Assembly: GCA_949130495.1 (NCBI GenBank)
Contig: OX422213.1
Coordinates: 55,685,284-55,749,283, forward strand
Direction of reading: 5' to 3'
Length of the DNA: 64,000 nucleotides
From: Sambucus nigra
Taxonomy: Eukaryota; Streptophyta; Magnoliopsida; Dipsacales; Adoxaceae
The notes under the pieces were generated by a model, which saw only the letters and a list, made by a program, of their open reading frames with translations, ran no database searches and had not been told where the DNA came from. Below are positions 46,004 through 57,841 of the stretch, one piece after another; position 1 is the stretch's first letter; the number at the start of each line of letters is the position of its first letter. A program made the position numbers and the translations under genes.

Positions 46004-47555
46004 CTTAGGAATAAAGATGTTATATTTGGGAATAATCGGAACCTAATAATCTATTATAGATAGGTTTTAAGGTTAAGGGACTACGGCGTGAGACATGTCG
46101 ACAACTTATCTTTATATTAACGGGAGACTTGAAATATATAAGTTTGGGATAATGGTATAATGATGTAGAGTATTACAATTATACTACGGTGATTACTAAG
46201 ATGCGTGTATACTTAGTATTGATATAGTATTTGTGTGTATGACATACCTACCATACTTGCTATCACGGGAGGTTTGCGTTCGCTTAGGACCCTCTAATCC
46301 TTGTGTGCCTACGGGGGGGATTTAGACTGGTACCTCGATGAACATAGGTCATAGAAAGACTTATTGTGATATTAATAAGTTCGCTGATCATGGGAGCGTA
46401 GGTATGTGCGTGACCCATGTGATGGTGACTGTGTTCGCCTCCATTATTTGTGATGTTGTTATCGGTAAACTATTCCAGAGAGATTCGGAATATGTGATCC
46501 TTATGTACGTGATGTACCGGGATGGATAGCAGAGTATGTGTGCACCGCAGCTTAGTTCTTGGGGTGCTTGTATTGTATGTTTATGATGTGAATAATATAC
46601 ACTAAATTAATGGGAACCTTCATGTTAATGTGGTGAATATAATTACGGTAATGTTCCGAGACTGATAACGAGTTAACTTTTGGTGATATATATATTGCAT
46701 ATTGAGCATCTGAGTTTATGTTAAACCCCTATTTAATTTCGAGCGTTATAATGTTAATAGAACCAAGTAAAAGGCAGGTCCTATGATAAGTCTAGCTAGA
46801 TTCGATGTCACTTAACTAGTGGTTTGTGTCGTTGTAGATGGGTACTTACGTTAGGAGTGCACAGTTAGACGAGAGGTGAGAATATCATGTGAGTGCACGT
46901 CCTAACATGTACTTTGCATTTTATGTTTTTAAATGTTTTAAAGCACTTGCAGGTTTTAAATATAAACACATTCGGGCTCTGACCCGTTTGCTTTTCAAAT
47001 CTATTTTTCTTGTAAAACCATTTTTAGGTGCCCAGCCACAAGGACACCAAGCATAGGATTCTCATTCAGAAGACGAGCTGTAGCTGTTTGTGGAAGCTAC
47101 AGGGACTTGCTTTTAGACGCCTCTCTCATTTGGATTCCAGTCTCAGCATCTATCAGTTGTAGGGCATGTTGCCCAATTCTATTAGACATTTTTTTTACAT
47201 TTCAGTTTTCAGGCACTAGCATGTATTGCTCAGTATTCAGTTTTTAGTTATTTATTTCAGTTTACTTATCAGTTGTGGGATTTGTAGTGAGGAGTTTTTC
47301 CTCCAGGTTTTATTTACATTTTGTGATGGTTATTCGTTTTACCTCAGTATGGTGAATGGTGTTATTTAGTTATTCATTACTCTTGTTGCATGTTAATCAG
47401 ATTTAATAAAATTTGGCACTTGCTTTTTAAATACTAGGTGGTTAGATATAATAAAATGTTTTCGACAGTGATGCTATTTACTGAGCCATCTTGGCATTTT
47501 GAATTAATTTTATAAAGGAGTAGCTACCCGGTGTTTAATTAGTCGGGGTGTCACA

Positions 47556-48475
47556 TTTTCCATACGAATTGATACACCTTTTCATAAGGCATGTCTGCCA
47601 AGGGCTTTGCCTCAACCCATTTTGTAAAGTAATCAACTGCAATGACTAAGTACTTGAGTTTTCCTCGGTTCGTCAGTAGTGGTTCGACCAAGTCTATGGC
47701 CCACATGGAGAATGGCCATGGTGAACTGATTCGAGTGAGAGCAGCCTGTGGAATTTTTTGAATGTTGGAGAATCTTTGGTATTTATCACACTTCTTGGAA
47801 AAAGTTGTACAATCTGCTCGCATTATTGGCCAGTAATATCCTTGCACACTTATTCTTTGCGGAAGTTTTGTCCCCACTATGTGAGCTCCACATGATCCTT
47901 CATGAACCTCCTAAATTAGGTATTGGACCTCTGATGGATGCACATAGCGTTGCAAATTGACTGTCAGTCCTCTCTTGTACAAAACACCTTTATCTAACAC
48001 ATATCCAGCTACTTTATATTCCAGCTTCTTATCTTCCACCATATCTATTGGTAGAGTTCCATCTTCAATATTTGCTCTGATGGGGTCCATCAGTGATAGC
48101 CCTATGTTTATGGCAATAAAATTGATCATCAGATCTTCATCTATGCTCCTATTGGCCAAACTCTCAACAGGGATAGTTCGTTAGAGTTCAATCCTAGTAG
48201 CTGAGGCTAGTCAAGCAAGGGTGTTAGCTCGGGTATTTTCCAACCTTGGGATTCTATTCACCCGAATAGCTGGTAATTTTGTAATTATTTACATTACCTT
48301 AGATAGATACATGTTTGTTAATTCTCCTTTAGCTCTATATAATAAACCCAGTACTTGGTTCACCACCAGTTGAGAGTCACTGTGTGCCACAACTTGCTCG
48401 GTACTCAATGCTTGGGATAAACTTAAGACCACAATAAGGGCTTCATACTCTGTTTCATTATTTGAATCTTAGAAT
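47556..48475 (-). pseudogene. pol: Tat integrase N-terminus and second RNase H end (broken)
   Basis: Minus-strand parts 48159-47911 and 47877-47556. The zinc-binding portion (VQGYYWPIMRADCTTF, CDKYQRFSN) is followed by SSPWPFSMWAIDLVEP (first catalytic Asp) and YLVIAVDYFTKWVEAKPLA. The reading is cut at 47556 by the solo LTR. Upstream (48475-48200) is the end of the second RNase H (LVVHSDSQLVVNQVLGLY). Confidence 0.88.
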
Positions 48476-48780
48476 TGAAAACGTAGGGCATACTCCATAT
48501 CAATACCATCAGGAGTGTTAGGTATTATACCTGCTCCACTGCTAGTTGCACAAGATGACCCATCAATATATAAATTCCATATTGGGGCGTTATTGTTAAA
48601 TGCTTGGTCTGCTAACCTCCCATAGTGGAATATTTCTCCTTTTGCTTCTTCATACTTCTTGGTCATATCCTTTGTTCGGGAAGACGAATCTGGTAGGTCA
48701 GAAACTGCTTCTTTCGACAAAAGTTCATTGGGAGCTTTCTTGTTAACATCATATCCTCCTGATTCTTATTTAGCCTGTTG
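48469..48780 (-). pseudogene. pol: Second, archaeal-type RNase H of the Tat element
   Basis: IWNLYIDGSSCATSSGAGII (with the first catalytic Asp) at about 48594-48535 is the start of the additional RNase H that marks the Tat lineage. The frame stops at 48469 and the domain continues in the next piece. Removes the RNA strand in RNA-DNA hybrids. Confidence 0.85.
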
Positions 48781-50300
48781 ACTTTATTGCTTGAGGATCT
48801 CAGAGTAAGTTAACTCAACTATGACATCTGCCACTGCTTGGCCTTTCAATGAAGACCTTGGTTCATATATGATATCATACTCGCCCAGTTCCACAACCCA
48901 GTTCATTAATCTACCAGATTTCTCCGGTTTATGAAAAGCCTGCCTTAGAGGAACATCAGTGTAAACTACAATAGTTTGGGATTGGAAATAAGGTTTTATG
49001 TATTCGGATGCTTTAATTAGTGTTATGTCTATTTCTCTAAATGAGGGTACTTGATTTATGCTCCTCGAAATTCCTTATTGGTAAAGTAGACGGGTTTTTG
49101 AACTTCATTCTCTTCTCGGGTCAATGCAGAACTCACGGATGACTAAAAAATAGCTAAGTACATGTATAATTTTTCTCCTGTAATTGGTCGGGAGAGAAAT
49201 GAAGGTGACCCCAAATACTTTTTCAACTCTATAAAATATTTTTCACATTCTTCGTTCCATTCAAAACTCCTTATGAGTACCTTGAACAATGGCAGGCACC
49301 TGTCTGTAGCTCGGGACATGAATTTGTTCAGTGATGTTACTCGTCTAGTCAACCTTTGCATATCTTTCTTACAGGTTGGGGATTGCATTTAAATTAATGA
49401 CTTGATCTTATCAGGATTTTCTTCAATTCCCCTTTGATTTAATATATACCCGAGGAACATTCCTTCTTGCACTCTAAAAATTCAGTTAGTCGGATTCGGG
49501 CTCATCAAATTCTTCTCATGTTGATCAAAAGTCTGGTTGAGGTCGTCAATGTGATCAGACGCCTTTTTTCTCTTTTTAATCATATCATCCACGTATACTT
49601 CCATATTCTTTCCTATTTACTCTTCAAAAACCTTATTGACCAACCTTTGAAATGAAGCACCTGCATTTTTCAAACGAAAAGGCATAACATTATAACAGTA
49701 TGTTCCTCGGGGAGTGATGAAAGAAGTGTTTTCCCTGTCTTCAAGCTTCATTTTTATCTGATTATAACCAGAATAAGGATCCATAAAACTGTGTAGCTCA
49801 TGTCCTGATGAAGCATCCATGAGCTGATCTATTCAGGGCAAAGAAAAGTTATCCTTTAGGCATGATTTATTTAGATCTGTGAAATCTACACACATTCTCC
49901 ACTTATTGTTCTTCTTTTTGACCATAACTATATTGGCTAACCAATCTGGATATTTCACTTCATTAATAAAAGTTGCATTCTAAAGATTTTCGACTTCTTC
50001 CTATATGGCTTGGTTTTTCTCGGGGCCGAACACTCTTCATCTTTGCTTTATAGGTTTAACTTCTTTGTTTATGTTGAGATCATGGAAAAAGAAATTGGAA
50101 TCTATCCTAGGCATATCTTCATGCTCCAGGTAAACAGATGCTTTCTCTGTCTAAGGAAAATTACAAGTTTCTATTGTCCCTATCCGAGTGGTGCATTCTG
50201 GTTTGTCATCATCTAACATAATGCTTTCAATTGCCTCCACAATCTGTCCCTTTACCAATTATGTTTCCTCCCTTGGGTCTAAGGTTTCAACCTTAGTTTC
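48781..50300 (-). pseudogene. pol: Tat reverse transcriptase and first RNase H (broken)
   Basis: Minus strand: about 50050-49850 holds the RT fingers; 49820-49617 has LHSFMDPYSGYNQIKM and TPRGTYCYNVMPFRLKNAGASF; YVDD lies at 49595-49584; 49388-49143 is the thumb and connection (FMSRATDRCLPLFKVLI). The first RNase H follows to about 48790 (VVYTDVPLRQAFHKPEKSGR), its first parts in several frames. Many stops and shifts. Confidence 0.88.
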
Positions 50301-52127
50301 TTCGTCAGGTTCATAGGTATACACTTGGTAAGTAGTGGTTGTTTTCTTTATTTATTCCAAGTCTTCTTGCTCGGCAGGAGAGTAGTAGCACTCACGAGCT
50401 ACTTTCTAATCACCTTCATAATTCCCACACCAAAGTTAGTAGGGAATTTTAAACACTGATGGACAGTGGAAGGTACTTCCTCAAGCTTCTTTAGCCCTAC
50501 TCTTCCCATGATTACATCGTAATTTTAATGGACATTTTTATCCATTATAAAGAAACGGATCTTCTCTGTTCGGCTGGCTGGCTATGTGCCAATCATCACC
50601 TCCATTTTAATGGTTCCTAAAGGGAAGACTTTCTCATTTGTAAAGCCTATTAGTGTTCTATGATAAGGCTCTAGTTGGCTTCGTTTAAAATCCAAGCTAC
50701 TGAAACAAGATAAAACATGATATCCACCGACCTACCAATATCTACTAGTACTCTAGAGACAATGATTTCTTCCTTTCTGACTTTGATTACCAGCGGGTCG
50801 TAGTGAGGGTACACTACCCCTGAGAGATCATTTTTAGAGAAACCAATTACCTATTTGTCTTTGTTAACCTTCCTTATTCGATCTTCCTCGGTAAGGTTGA
50901 TCCACTATATGTATGAGCAAGCTTGTGCCTCATTGAGGTAAACTTTTCGTTCTGCTGTATGATCTCCTCCTCCCGCATCTCCACCTGTAATCATTTGACA
51001 ATCTAAAGAACCAAAACTGATACAGAATACCTCTCGTTCTAGTTTCTGACGCTTTTTAGGGAGATCGGGATCATCATCATGGTCATCTTCATGAGTTCTT
51101 TTCTTCTCCTCTCTAGGCTTGCTATGGGATTTTGTTCTATACTGAGCTCTTTCGTTGTTCTTCCGATCAACATAATGATTCATCTTTCCTCATCGGATGA
51201 GAGTTTCAATATCATTTTGAAGAGCTATGCAATGCTCCGTCGTGTGAGCGTGATCCCTATGGAATTCACAATACTTAGTCTTATCCCTTTTGGTCGGGGA
51301 ACTTCTCAACTTATCAGGCCAACTCACATCTTTATTCTGCTTGATTTCTTCCAAAACATGGTAAATTCCCATGGTTAATGGAGTATAACTGTTGAACTTC
51401 TTGAGTCGCTCTAAACTCCTTTTTGTTTTTATTCCGTGTGTTCTTTGGTATCTTTATGATCTTTCTTATCATTTTTGCCATCAACTTTTGTGCTCGAGCT
51501 ATGCTTGGCTTCCATTGCTTCCTCGACATTCATGATCTTTGTTACTTTAGCCATTAATTCTTCAATTATCTTCAGAGGGTCTTCAAAGAGAGTGTAATAC
51601 AGTTTCTTGGGGAGCAGTCCACTCATAAGGGAAGTTTTTACAGTATTTTCCTCATAATCCAAAACTTCCAGTTTCTTGTTTTTAAAATGAGTGATGTAAT
51701 CTCTAATCCTCTCTTCTTCTTTATGTCTCACACTAAGAAAGTGTGACACCCTTTTCAAAGGATTTTCTCTAAAGAAAAAGTTGCTAATGAATAGCTCGGC
51801 CAATTGGCTGAAGCTAGAAATGTGTCCCCAAGGAAGACTATTATACCAGAGTTGGGAACATCCAGTAATGGTTCCAGAAAATTCTCTACCCTGATTTCAT
51901 TGGGGACAACATAAATGTCAGCAGTCTCTTGATATTGTTCTATGTGGAGAAATGGGTTAGTTTTTCCATCATATTTGGGTGTTACTACTGGAGCCTTAAA
52001 CTTTGTTGGAGTTAGGAAATCCACAATTGACTGCACAAAAGGAGACCCTTTTACAAAACTTCTTTGCAGTTGGTTTTTGGCATTTGCCATTTCTCCTAAT
52101 CTGTCTTCCATTCTTTGTATTGAGCCA
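50301..52127 (-). pseudogene. gag-pol: Tat gag second part, zinc finger and protease region (broken)
   Basis: Gag continues after the second solo LTR at 52127: FKAPVVTPKYDGKTNPFLHI, then RENPLKRVSHFLSVRHKEEERIRDYI (51803-51429). YCEFHRDHAHTTEHC at about 51270 is a CCHC-type finger. The basic stretch HSKPREEKKRTHEDD (51183-50905) leads to the protease region, whose Asp motif I cannot place with certainty because of breaks between 50900 and 50300. Confidence 0.82.
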
Positions 52128-55100
52128 TGTGACACCCCGCCTAATTCAATATCGGGCGATCACTCCTTTATTAAATTAAAATCAAGGTGAACAGCTGGTT
52201 CATTCTTAGCATCACTGTCGAAAAAAAAACTTTTCCAATTTAAACAACCTAAATAATTAAGCTAAGTGTCAAAACCATTTAGACATTACTTTCCATTTTT
52301 TTTAAACCCAACATTTAAAACTTTGCATAATTCACAATTAAATAGTCACACCACAACTATCCTGGAACATACGATCCAAATAATCAAACATTCAACTAAT
52401 TGAATCCAATATTTAATACTTTAAATGAAAACATCCTGGCAATGATAAATCCCAAAGTGTAAATACAGAAATAAACAAATCACAATATCCGATAGATAAC
52501 TGAATAAGGGAAAAGGGCGACATGTGCCCAACTGAATAAATAGTGCTAGAAGTGGAATCAAGAAAGGAGGTCGTCTAAGCAAGAGGCCTGCAACTCCCAC
52601 CTAAGCTGCAGCGCGTTCCTTCCAAAGGATCCTATGCAATACGCCCCTGTGGCTGGGCACCTGAAATATATACATATATATACAAGAGAGGGAAAAAAAT
52701 GGGAACGGGTCAGAGACCGATTGTAAAAAGATTTAAAATTTGTTTAGCAAGTATTTAAAAATGTTTACAGGCCAATGCAACAACATATTAGTGCGACACT
52801 CCCTTGAGAAATTCTCACCTCTCTTTTAATGTGCACACTTATCGCACTAACCTTCCCAACGGTTTAACTCATCTTATCTTATGTTACTCGTAAGATGTAA
52901 ATTGAACAATTCAGCTGTTAAAGAAGTAAATTCCATTTAATACCAAAGCTCTCATTTTAACTTTATTTGTTAATAAAATTTTCCAGAATATACTGTACTT
53001 TCAAAACACGTATTCCTCAATTGAAATTGTTATTCATTTCTTACTTACCATAAACACAGTAGGAAATTCCCAAATTTTAGAATTTAATATATATATTAAA
53101 CACTCATATAATATATATATTCTAACAGCACCCCACATAAAAATTATGGTGCGGGCATACTCTGTTATCCAGTCCCCGTATCACTCATACTAAGGGAAAT
53201 ACAAGTTTGGAATCTCTCTCGAACTGTATTAACACAAACACAACAATATTAAGGCGAAACATAGAGTCCCGATCTGTAAGAGGTCATCACATGCCCCCAC
53301 GTCTCTTAGGCCGTCTGTCTATCGATCCGATATACCAGTACCAAAGGGTCTCTATCTTCTAGGGTACGAGTCAATATCCCCCATAAAGGTCCCATCGAGA
53401 TAAGACTGTCCCAGCGCGGTAACCTCAGGGATAGCAAGTAGCGCGGGCATGGTTTTCACACGTATATAGTATATGCATAAACACAGACATATAAATATAC
53501 TACTATTACCACATCAAATTTTGCTACATCTCATAGTTCATAATTATGATATTTATCCTTATTTCTCGTTATTTAGTTATCACGTATAACGGTTCATTCC
53601 TTACTTTAATTTGTGGGTTTTTCCCAACTTATCAAGTGACACTCGTGAATTCCTATACTCCCAAGTGTAATTTCAGTAGGTACGCATTTATTTTTCCATG
53701 TAACTACCTTATGCGTCTCCCCCCTTTACTATATAGTTCGATCGTCCCTTATACGTAAACATCTCCAAAAATGTGAATCTCATTCTACATTAAAGGTTTC
53801 ATATTTTTATTATGTCCTACTTGTCTCCTACACCTCCCAATATATTTTAATAAGGATTTTCAAAGATTATTCCTCATTTAAATTGAATTTAACTATTTAG
53901 AGGGGAAAAATAAGAGTCTGCTAGGAGGGGTCGATCGATCGATGGCAGGAGCTCGATCGATCGATGAGTCGATCGATCGACACTCCTGGTTCGATCAATC
54001 GATCAAACAGGTATGGTGAATTCTGCAGATTAACAGTTACGAGTTCTATCGTCCAACATCAACCAAATCCAAATTTTTAACACCCAAACTCCCTGAAATT
54101 CGTACTACAAACATTATGAACCCAAATTAAACATCTTCTACGTAAGGCATGCAAATTTTCATCAGTATCCATGGATTGATAGGCCAAAACTTATAAAAAT
54201 CTCATGAACCCTAGAAATTTTTTTAACTTTGTTCTAATCAGTCTTTTTCCTTAATTTCTACTCCTAATCCATCATAAATCCGTGGTTAAACCTCTACATA
54301 TGATGGGAAATTTCAGATTATCATTCATATCATTACTACATGCAATTTTTCTATCTCCAACATGGGTTTTCTTCTATGAAGCTCATCCTAATCAACCCTA
54401 AACTAACATGAGTGATGCATTAACGAAATTAAGCAAGATAAATACTTGCCTGTAGATTTTGGGGTTCTGATTTGTGGATGAATTTGGTGTGGTTGCATTC
54501 CCCGTTGCGCGATCTAAGCGTTGGTGGTGGTGGCGGTGCAACCGGATGAATTTTTTGCCTTGGACTGCTTGGAAAGCTTTCTACCTTCATCTCTAATGGC
54601 CGTTCTAAGGTTTTGAGTCTGCTAACCCTAAAAGACCATTCCAAATGGCTGATATATCCTAATAAATTTCGTGGGTTTAATTACCCAAAATTACAAAATG
54701 TCCAAAATGCCCTCCCGTAGTACTAATTAAGCCTAAAAATGCCCCGAGACCCGAACTAAACCCCCGGGTGCACTTTTCGGACTATCTCAACCCTTTCGGA
54801 CACTTTGAAGCACTAGAAATGACCATACGAGTGACTTATAATTTATTCACTTTTATTAATCAATATTTAGTCCCGACACGACACAGGCGCATCCCGACTT
54901 AAATTTCCAAAATTGTCATTTTATTCACTCGTGACATTTTAATAGTACCAATATTATATTACTTTACTCATTAGTAATATTCAACACCAATATTATATTA
55001 CTTTACTCATTAGTAATATTCAACAAGTTTCCAATGATTACTAACTCTCGTCACGTTAGTAATTAAAAATAATTAATTTCCGGATTTATATTAAATTAAT

Positions 55101-55161
55101 AACTCACATTACATTTAATAAATCCCCAAATTTAGAAAGCGTAAAAATACGGGGTATTACA
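52128..55161 (-). mobile_element. Solo LTR, Tekay-type, minus strand, TSD AGCCA
   Basis: 3034 bp; on the minus strand TGTAATACCCCG...GGCGGGGTGTCACA. AGCCA lies at 52123-52127 and 55162-55166. It resembles the LTRs of the 13.7-kb Tekay element over its length (terminal 70 bases nearly the same), but is clearly more diverged. It carries the GCAAGT donor motif, a palindrome array at 53931-54004 and the GTGCCCAGCCAC block. It lies in the Tat gag. Confidence 0.95.
53931..54004. repeat. GATCGATC array in the minus solo LTR
   Basis: Four copies of the GATC-built palindrome, 1.16-1.23 kb from the LTR start. One has a GATCAATC change that breaks its symmetry. Confidence 0.92.
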
Positions 55162-55741
55162 AGCCATTCCATGCATCGTTGGCAGCACGAGATCTATGAG
55201 TTACAACCTTATTATTTGATGAGCTTTCTTCCTGAAGTCGTTTCCCGGTCCGAACAGTAGTTTATCGAGCATTTGATCTAGACTAGGCTGTGCCTTCCCT
55301 TTGATCAGATGGTCATCGGGTGTTACCTGAAATTTCCCTAGGAACATTTTTGTTCCTACTGGATCCCAAACGATCGAAGGGAGAAGCACCACTTAATCTC
55401 TATAAGGCACTTGGCCTATTTGGAGAATAAGATTTCATGTGGAAAGATTTTGATGTCTTGAGCAATGAACTTGACCTTGAATGGTAGGAGACATCCCTTA
55501 TTGTCATTAATTGGTTGGGCTGACCACCTCTTGGTGGTGGTGGTGACATATTATCCTGAGAAGATAAAGCAGGTGCCCCATCTTGAAGAGTTTATGTAAG
55601 TTCCCTGATAGTATCTTGAATAGCCTCTTGGCCTCTTGCAAGACTAGCCAGAATTCCAGTTAAATCATTTGTAGATGGAGGAACGAAAGGGACAGGTGGA
55701 ATTCCCTCATTCCTGAGACTTGATTCGGGAATATCAGCCAT
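55162..55741 (-). pseudogene. gag: Tat gag, first part
   Basis: The start is the ATG at 55741, about 40 bp after the primer site, as in other Tat elements; the frame at first reads MADIPESSLRNEGIPPVPF and stops at 55592. Sequence with RGGQPNQ-type and Arg/Ser-rich pieces goes on in other frames to the solo LTR at 55161. Confidence 0.75.
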
Positions 55742-55775
55742 TTTGATGTTTGAATGAATGAGATTGATTAGAAAT

Positions 55776-55795
55776 ATCTTTCCCACAGATGGAGC
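55776..55795 (-). other. Tat primer binding site
   Basis: On the minus strand TTGGCTCCATCTGTGGGA lies next to the LTR. It resembles TTGGCGCCGTCTGTGGGA, common in Tat-type elements, with two changes. Confidence 0.65.
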
Positions 55796-55800
55796 CAATC

Positions 55801-56266
55801 CGTTGATGAAAAAAACTAGAATAACCTAATTAATTGAGAATAGATTAATATAAGTAAAAGAGACAAAATATTTTTAAAGCAGATCGACTTAAAGTAAGAG
55901 CCTAGTCCCACTATTGTGTATTTCTTTTGGGTTTTTTCAATTGCCTCTTGTTTCGTGTCCCTTGGATGTAGGATTTACAATGTATTTATATCCCTAGGGG
56001 GTGTACAAGTGTTGAAATGTCAAAAGATGGAATGTCTTTATATCGTAGACATTTGCATATGTATAATTATTTATGTATACAAATGTTAGAGTTTTATTAT
56101 CATTGTTGGTTGTCCTTCCTGGTGTTGGTTGAGCTTCAATGACAGGTTGGTCGTAATCCACAATAGGTCGGCATTTTATCCTTGCTGACCAGGATGAAAC
56201 TTGTATTATATTTCACGTGTCAGTATCCGATTGGTCCACGTGACAGGGAATTTTTTGGTATCAACA
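55801..56266 (-). repeat. 5' LTR of the Tat element
   Basis: 466 bp aligning with 38725-39176; on the minus strand it begins TGTTGATACCAAAAAATTCC and ends in CATCAACG. Confidence 0.9.
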
Positions 56267-57210
56267 ATGTTGTTGACCCATATTCTCATCATTGAGATAT
56301 TCAACTGTGGGGGCATCATGGGACCTTTCCCGCCCTCTTTTGATCACCTATACATACTTTTTTTACAGTAGCCTGTGTGTCTAAATGGGTAGAGTCCATA
56401 GCTACTAGGATGAATGACAGTAAGGTTGTGGTAAAATTCAATCACAAACACATACTTTCTCATTTTGGTGCTCCGAAAGCCTTTATTAGTGATAACGGCA
56501 CACATTTTTGCAATAGTCTATTTGATAAGTCAATGAGAAAGTATAGCGTCATCCACAAGGTTGGGATGACTTACCACCCACAAACGAATGGCCCATCCGA
56601 GCCAATTAATCAGGAGATCAAGAACATCCATGAGAATATCGTCGATCCCAACTATATTGATTGGTCTAATAGATTACTCGATGCCTTATGGGCTTACCGG
56701 ACTGCATACGAGAACCCCATAGGAATATCCCCATTCCATTTTTTGTATGGAAAGCCTTTCCATCTCCCTATCGATCTCGAGCACAAAGCGCATTGGGCTA
56801 TTAAGTGGTTGAACTATAATCTCGATAAAGTCGGTTCAGTGTAGAAAATTCAATTGCATAAGTTAGAAGAAATATGCAATGATGCATATGAAAGAACCCT
56901 CATTGCTAAAGAAAGGATGGAATTAGCGCATAAGAGTAATATCAATTGAAAAGAGTTTCATTCGGGCCAAAAAGTGATTTTGTACAACTCATGTCTCGAT
57001 TTGTTTCCTAGAAAGTTACATTCGTAGTGGATAGTCCCATTCGTCGGCAGAGAGGTGTTCCCACACGGTGCGATAGAGGTTGAGAATCCTAAGGGTGAGA
57101 ACATGTTTAAGGTAAATAGATAGCGACTCAAGCCATATCTGGAGGTATGTGTTGCAGAAGCCGACACAATCTTGTTGTCATATCCTTTATACGGGGATGA
57201 GTAGGTTTTC
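56267..57210 (+). pseudogene. pol: Athila integrase core and C-terminus (broken)
   Basis: Continues the reading from 38724: ILIIEIFNCGGIMGPFPPSF lacks the Asp normally found before MGPF. A T-run near 56360 shifts the frame. The open part from 56377 has SKWVESIAT, AFISDNGTHFCN (second Asp), YHPQTNGPSEPINQEI (Glu) and ALWAYRTAYENPIGISPF. After the stop at 56842 come EEICNDAYERTLIAKERM, GQKVILYNS and KLHS*WIVPFVGREVFPHGAIEV, ending RLKPYLEV. The domain match is very clear; the protein is dead. Confidence 0.92.
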
Positions 57211-57741
57211 AGAGAGTGGTCGTTGCACCCCCGACGTGTATGGGGTGAGTTTTCTTGTATATTTTGAGTCTCATTTGTTTTAGCTCGTTTAGGTGTGAGT
57301 TGAGTCCGCATTAGTAAGAGATACGAGCACCACTTTTACCCTAACACGTCCCGAGAGAGCAGAAGTCAAAACCACGATGAATTTTGAAGTTCCTCAGTCA
57401 CCATTAGTGAGATTAGGATTAATTTGGAGAGTTTGTAAGTTTCCACCAACGTCGTGCCTAAGACGATGAGAAAAATGAGAAGAAATCAAGTTTGGGCACC
57501 ATGCTGAGCCGAACCGGTTTGCCCTAGGCCCGAGCCGATTCTCCCTCTATGCTCCCAAAACGTTGATTAATCCCCCTTTTTCCAGTTCCCTCCCATACTT
57601 CTATCCCCCCTTCCCTCCAAAACACCCCACATACAAGAAATTTAACCCCTTTTACCTCCCCCTAACCTAAAACCCACCGAATTTCACCCCCCCTTTTTCC
57701 ACCAACCTTTCAATTTCCCACCCTTTCACCCCCCACACCCC
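57211..57741 (+). other. Athila spacer, C-rich, before the last open region
   Basis: No coding frame. 57505-57550 resembles a stretch of the Athila LTR (61228-61275): GCCGAACCGGTT and, about 25 bases on, CCGATTNTCCCT. From 57590 to 57740 the strand is almost pure pyrimidine plus A, typical of plant promoters and leaders. Confidence 0.6.
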
Positions 57742-57749
57742 TATAAATA
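57742..57749 (+). promoter_or_regulatory. Possible internal TATA box upstream of the last Athila ORF
   Basis: TATAAATA in CCCCTATAAATACCCCC, with a CATCACAC start-site-like motif about 28 bp on and the ORF remnant starting about 100 bp on. Confidence 0.5.
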
Positions 57750-57841
57750 CCCCCATCCCAACACTTTCCATCACACTAAAAATTCTCCATTCTTCCTTCA
57801 ATATTCTTCCAATCTTCCTAGTTTCCTACTCCCATAATATC

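Larger units (their letters stand above)
44465..47555 (+). mobile_element. Solo LTR, Tekay-type, TSD TTTTC
   Basis: 3091 bp, TGTAATATCCCG...GGGGTGTCACA, with TTTTC directly on both sides (44460-44464 and 47556-47560). No primer site or polypurine tract adjoins it, so it is what remains after recombination between the two LTRs of an element. It is the same family as 1-1500 and a relative of the 13.7-kb Tekay element. It holds the conserved core near 44731-44788, a GC-type donor motif at 45109, a palindrome array and a 128-bp tandem duplication. Confidence 0.96.
38725..56266 (-). mobile_element. Tat-lineage Ty3 retrotransposon with antisense ORF, split by two solo LTRs
   Basis: On the minus strand: LTR (56266-55801), primer site, gag, protease, RT, RNase H, a second (archaeal-type) RNase H, integrase, then about 4.5 kb containing a gene on the opposite strand, a GGGGGCTTC tract and the 3' LTR (39176-38725). 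The second RNase H and the opposite-strand gene are marks of the Tat lineage (Retand, Grande, RIRE2). All proteins are broken. TGTTG occurs at both outer junctions, but the exact target duplication is unclear. Without its two inserts it is about 11.4 kb. Confidence 0.92.

Noticed and set aside
38720..56275. Exact target duplication of the Tat element
   Set aside because: TGTTG is found at both junctions but would force LTR ends without TG..CA, while canonical ends leave ATTCC against ATGTT; left undecided.
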